64,000 nucleotides of DNA, taken from Dietzia psychralcaliphila. Its GTDB lineage: Bacteria > Actinomycetota > Actinomycetes > Mycobacteriales > Mycobacteriaceae. The stretch covers positions 2,294,001 to 2,358,000 of the forward strand of contig NZ_CP015453.1 in NCBI RefSeq assembly GCF_003096095.1, read 5' to 3'. The translations under genes were made by a program, and so were the position numbers. Below the pieces are notes generated by a model. That model was given only the letters and a program-made list of their open reading frames with translations. It made no database searches and had not been told where the DNA came from. Of this stretch, positions 62,028 to 64,000 are shown piece after piece (positions within the stretch are counted from its first letter, which is position 1; each line of letters opens with the position of its first letter).

Positions 62028-63460
62028 TCTCCGCCTCGGCGGGCTCCGCGGCGTCGGAGACCATCGAGTTCGACGAGTTCGACCGCCGCGGCCGGCTCGT
62101 CACCCTGAGCTGGGAGGGCGCGCAACACCTGTCCCAGACCGGGCTCGTGGAGGTCCTGCCCGCCGGCCGCGACACCTGGCGACTGATCCCGAGCGGCAGC
62201 GTGGGCTCCGTCCGCGTCGAGGGTCTGTCAGTGCGGGTCCTGCCGGCGGCCAACCTGGGCCTGACGCAGTTGTTCTTCCTGCTCGACCACGCGGCCGACA
62301 ACGCATTCCTCCCGTCGGCCGTTCAGGCGAGGGACGACGACGAGCTGTGGGTCTCCGTGGCCGAGTCCATGGCCGCGTTGGCGCACCAGGCCCTGTCGTC
62401 CGGTCTGCTGCGCGGGTACCGCAGGGTCGACGAGGCGCTGACCACCGTGCGCGGCCGGATCCGTCTGGGAGACCAGATCCGCCGCCACCCGGGCATGACC
62501 ATCCCCCTGGAGGTCACCTACTCGGAGTTCACCCCGGACATCGCCGAGAACCGCATCCTGCGCACCGCCGCGCACCGCCTGCAGTTCCTGCCCGACCTGC
62601 CGGACGCCACCCGGCGGCGGCTGGCGATGGTGGACGCCCGGCTGGCGGACGCGTCGCTCATCGGCCAGGGCGCGCCGGTCCCCTCCTGGACCCCCACCCG
62701 GCTCAACGCCCGGTTCCAGAACGCGCTGACCCTGGCCGACCGGATCGTGCGCCGCATCTCGGTGGAGGTCGAGGACGGTCACGCGGCGTCCGCGGCGTTC
62801 GTCACCGAGATGCCGGCGCTGTTCGAGCGATTCGTGGAGGCCGAGCTGACCGCCGCCCTCGACGGCTGCGGCGGCCGGTTGCTGCAGAACCCCGTCGTCA
62901 ACCTGGACTCCGGTGTCGAAGAGAGTGGCGCTGGGGAGACAGGCGCTGGGGAGAGTGGCGCCGGGGAGAGAGGTGCTGCAGGGAATGGTGCCGGGGAAGG
63001 GCACGCCGACGGGGCCACCCGGAGCCGGTCCGGCCGCCACAGCGCTCCCGCCACCGAGGGCGACCACATCTCCGTGCGCACCGGACTGGTGTACGAGGTC
63101 GACGGCGAGCCGGTGACCACCTTCGTCCCCACCTACCCCACCGACCGCCGTGCCCGCGCCGCCGAACACTACCGCCTGCTGGCGGCCTGCACCGCGCTCG
63201 GCGTGGACCGCGCGTACCTGGTGTATCCGGCCCAACGACGGAACGACGCGCCACAACCCCGGCGGATCGTGCACACCGACATCTCGATCGTCGAGTATCC
63301 GGTCGACCTCTCGATGGGGCCCGCCGAGGCCCGCAGGACTATCGTCGAACTATCGGAACAGGCCCGCGAGCTCGCGGCGCAACCCCCCGCCCGCCACCGC
63401 ACCGCCGCCCGCCACCACACCGCCCGCCACCACACCGAGGGGAGACGCCACGCCAGATGA
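62024..63460 (+). CDS. mcrC: McrC-like partner with apparently degenerate nuclease site
   Basis: A 478-residue McrC-type protein. N-terminal SWEGAQHLSQTGLVEVLPAG, VRVLPAANLGLTQLFFLLDH and SLRG-like helical region GYRRVDEALTTVRGRIRLGD with PLEVTYSEFTPDIAENRILR are typical of McrC. In the PD-(D/E)xK region, the first acidic residue may persist in GDHISVRTG (about 347), but the DAKYK motif is replaced by TTFVPTYP (about 365-372), so the second acid and the Lys appear missing. HYRLLAACTALGVDRAYLVYP follows normally. A 5 x 15-bp repeat encodes ESGAG-type residues just before. The start is GTG 62024. Confidence 0.82.
   Translation: MISASAGSAASETIEFDEFDRRGRLVTLSWEGAQHLSQTGLVEVLPAGRDTWRLIPSGSVGSVRVEGLSVRVLPAANLGLTQLFFLLDHAADNAFLPSAVQARDDDELWVSVAESMAALAHQALSSGLLRGYRRVDEALTTVRGRIRLGDQIRRHPGMTIPLEVTYSEFTPDIAENRILRTAAHRLQFLPDLPDATRRRLAMVDARLADASLIGQGAPVPSWTPTRLNARFQNALTLADRIVRRISVEVEDGHAASAAFVTEMPALFERFVEAELTAALDGCGGRLLQNPVVNLDSGVEESGAGETGAGESGAGERGAAGNGAGEGHADGATRSRSGRHSAPATEGDHISVRTGLVYEVDGEPVTTFVPTYPTDRRARAAEHYRLLAACTALGVDRAYLVYPAQRRNDAPQPRRIVHTDISIVEYPVDLSMGPAEARRTIVELSEQARELAAQPPARHRTAARHHTARHHTEGRRHAR
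62921..62995 (+). repeat. Five in-frame 15-bp repeats in mcrC
   Basis: Units based on GAGAGTGGCGCTGGG at 62921, 62936, 62951, 62966 and 62981 encode ESGAG, ETGAG, ESGAG, ERGAA, GNGAG. They form a flexible linker inserted just before the nuclease-like region. Confidence 0.9.
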
Positions 63461-64000
63461 GCCAATCAGAAGATCCGGCCCGGAAGATCGTCGTCAACCT
63501 CGCCCTGGTCGCGGTGGGTACCGTCGGCGCCTACCGGGGCGCGTACGAGCTGCTCGCGCAGCAGGCCAGGATCGCCCGTCGGGTGATCCCCAAGCCCACC
63601 TCCTGGCCCTTCGATGGCGACGGCCTCTACCGGCCCGGCGCCGAGACCGCCGAGCCGTGGCGGCCCGGGATGACGTGCGACGCCCACATGATGATCTTCG
63701 GGGACTCGCTGGCAGCCGGCCTCGGTGCGGCCGATGCCGGGCAGGTCCCCGGGGTCCTGCTGGCCCGCGGGCTGGCCGAGGAGTCCGGGTGGAACGTGCG
63801 CCTGAGCAGCAAGGCGATCGTCGGCGCCACCTCCAAGGGGTTGGCCGGGCAGATCGACGCGGTCCACGTGACCGGCGGGAAGCCGGACATCTCCGTCATC
63901 CTCATCGGCGGCAACGACATCACCGCACGCAACTCCATCGGCCCCTCCGCCAAGCGCGTGGGCGAGGCGGTGAGCGCCCTCCGCGAGGCCGGGTCGTCCG
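63457..64000 (+). CDS. SGNH/GDSL hydrolase, N-terminal part (runs off the window)
   Basis: The ATG at 63457 overlaps the mcrC stop in ATGA, and the frame stays open for 181 codons to the window end. A hydrophobic segment near residues 11-22 (KIVVNLALVAVGTVGAY) suggests a signal or membrane anchor. Block I is MMIFGDSLAAGLGA with the catalytic Ser, and block III is ILIGGNDITARNS. The sequence resembles mycobacterial Rv1075c, a GDSL-type esterase, whose locus is also near greA. The C-terminal block with the Asp/His is beyond the window. Confidence 0.88.
   Translation, partial: MSQSEDPARKIVVNLALVAVGTVGAYRGAYELLAQQARIARRVIPKPTSWPFDGDGLYRPGAETAEPWRPGMTCDAHMMIFGDSLAAGLGAADAGQVPGVLLARGLAEESGWNVRLSSKAIVGATSKGLAGQIDAVHVTGGKPDISVILIGGNDITARNSIGPSAKRVGEAVSALREAGSS

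Overview
The window comes from a high-GC actinobacterium of the order Mycobacteriales. Mycothiol S-conjugate amidase (mca), a short Z-prenyl diphosphate synthase, the DUF4245, DUF6542 and DUF4307 membrane proteins, a lipid-droplet-associated protein and many GTG starts all point that way. As I recall the Mycobacterium tuberculosis map, much of the window follows the Rv1075c-Rv1112 order: SGNH hydrolase, greA, DUF4307, mca, its small membrane partner, uppS, coaA, glyA, phoH, fum, glpX, DUF4245, xseB, xseA, lipid-droplet protein, ispH, DUF6542, ychF. A Dietzia- or Gordonia-like genus would fit, but this is inference. No tRNA, rRNA, CRISPR array, IS element or phage was seen.

Layout. 0-4.4 kb: small stress and unknown genes, then a LysR regulator divergent from a DUF1852/MetE-like pair that matches the MesX-MesD folate-independent methionine synthase. 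4.5-15.6 kb: conserved core (ychF, AI-2E permease, ispH, xseAB, glpX, fumC, phoH). 15.8-32.9 kb: a large acyl-CoA catabolic island with four acyl-CoA dehydrogenases, two thiolases, two type III CoA-transferases, two MaoC hydratases, two SDRs, a zinc alcohol dehydrogenase, an APH-like kinase and GntR and TetR regulators. 32.9-43 kb: regulators, then core again (glyA, coaA, uppS, DAHP synthase) with PH-domain, MOSC and tocopherol-cyclase-like genes. 43-57 kb: accessory region with a DUF222/HNH gene, a frameshifted NERD gene, a flavin monooxygenase/FMN reductase pair, a GH5-like lipoprotein, a bile-salt-hydrolase-like gene, and a four-gene exopolysaccharide-type cluster (frameshifted BcsB-like protein, polytopic protein, GT2 synthase, GT-C-like transferase). 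57-64 kb: mca, DUF4307, greA, an McrBC pair and the start of an SGNH hydrolase.

The genes mostly form short translationally coupled operons with 1 or 4 bp overlaps. The most interesting items are a candidate phosphorylation-dependent 4-hydroxyacyl-CoA oxidation operon (27.8-32.2 kb), an aromatic leader peptide upstream of DAHP synthase (43.1 kb), an intrinsic terminator inside the greA leader (59.1 kb), an McrBC pair whose McrC appears to lack nuclease residues, and the MesX/MesD pair. Two genes (45.3-46.4 and 55.3-57.2 kb) are each broken by exactly one missing base, so either recent mutation or base-calling errors must be considered.
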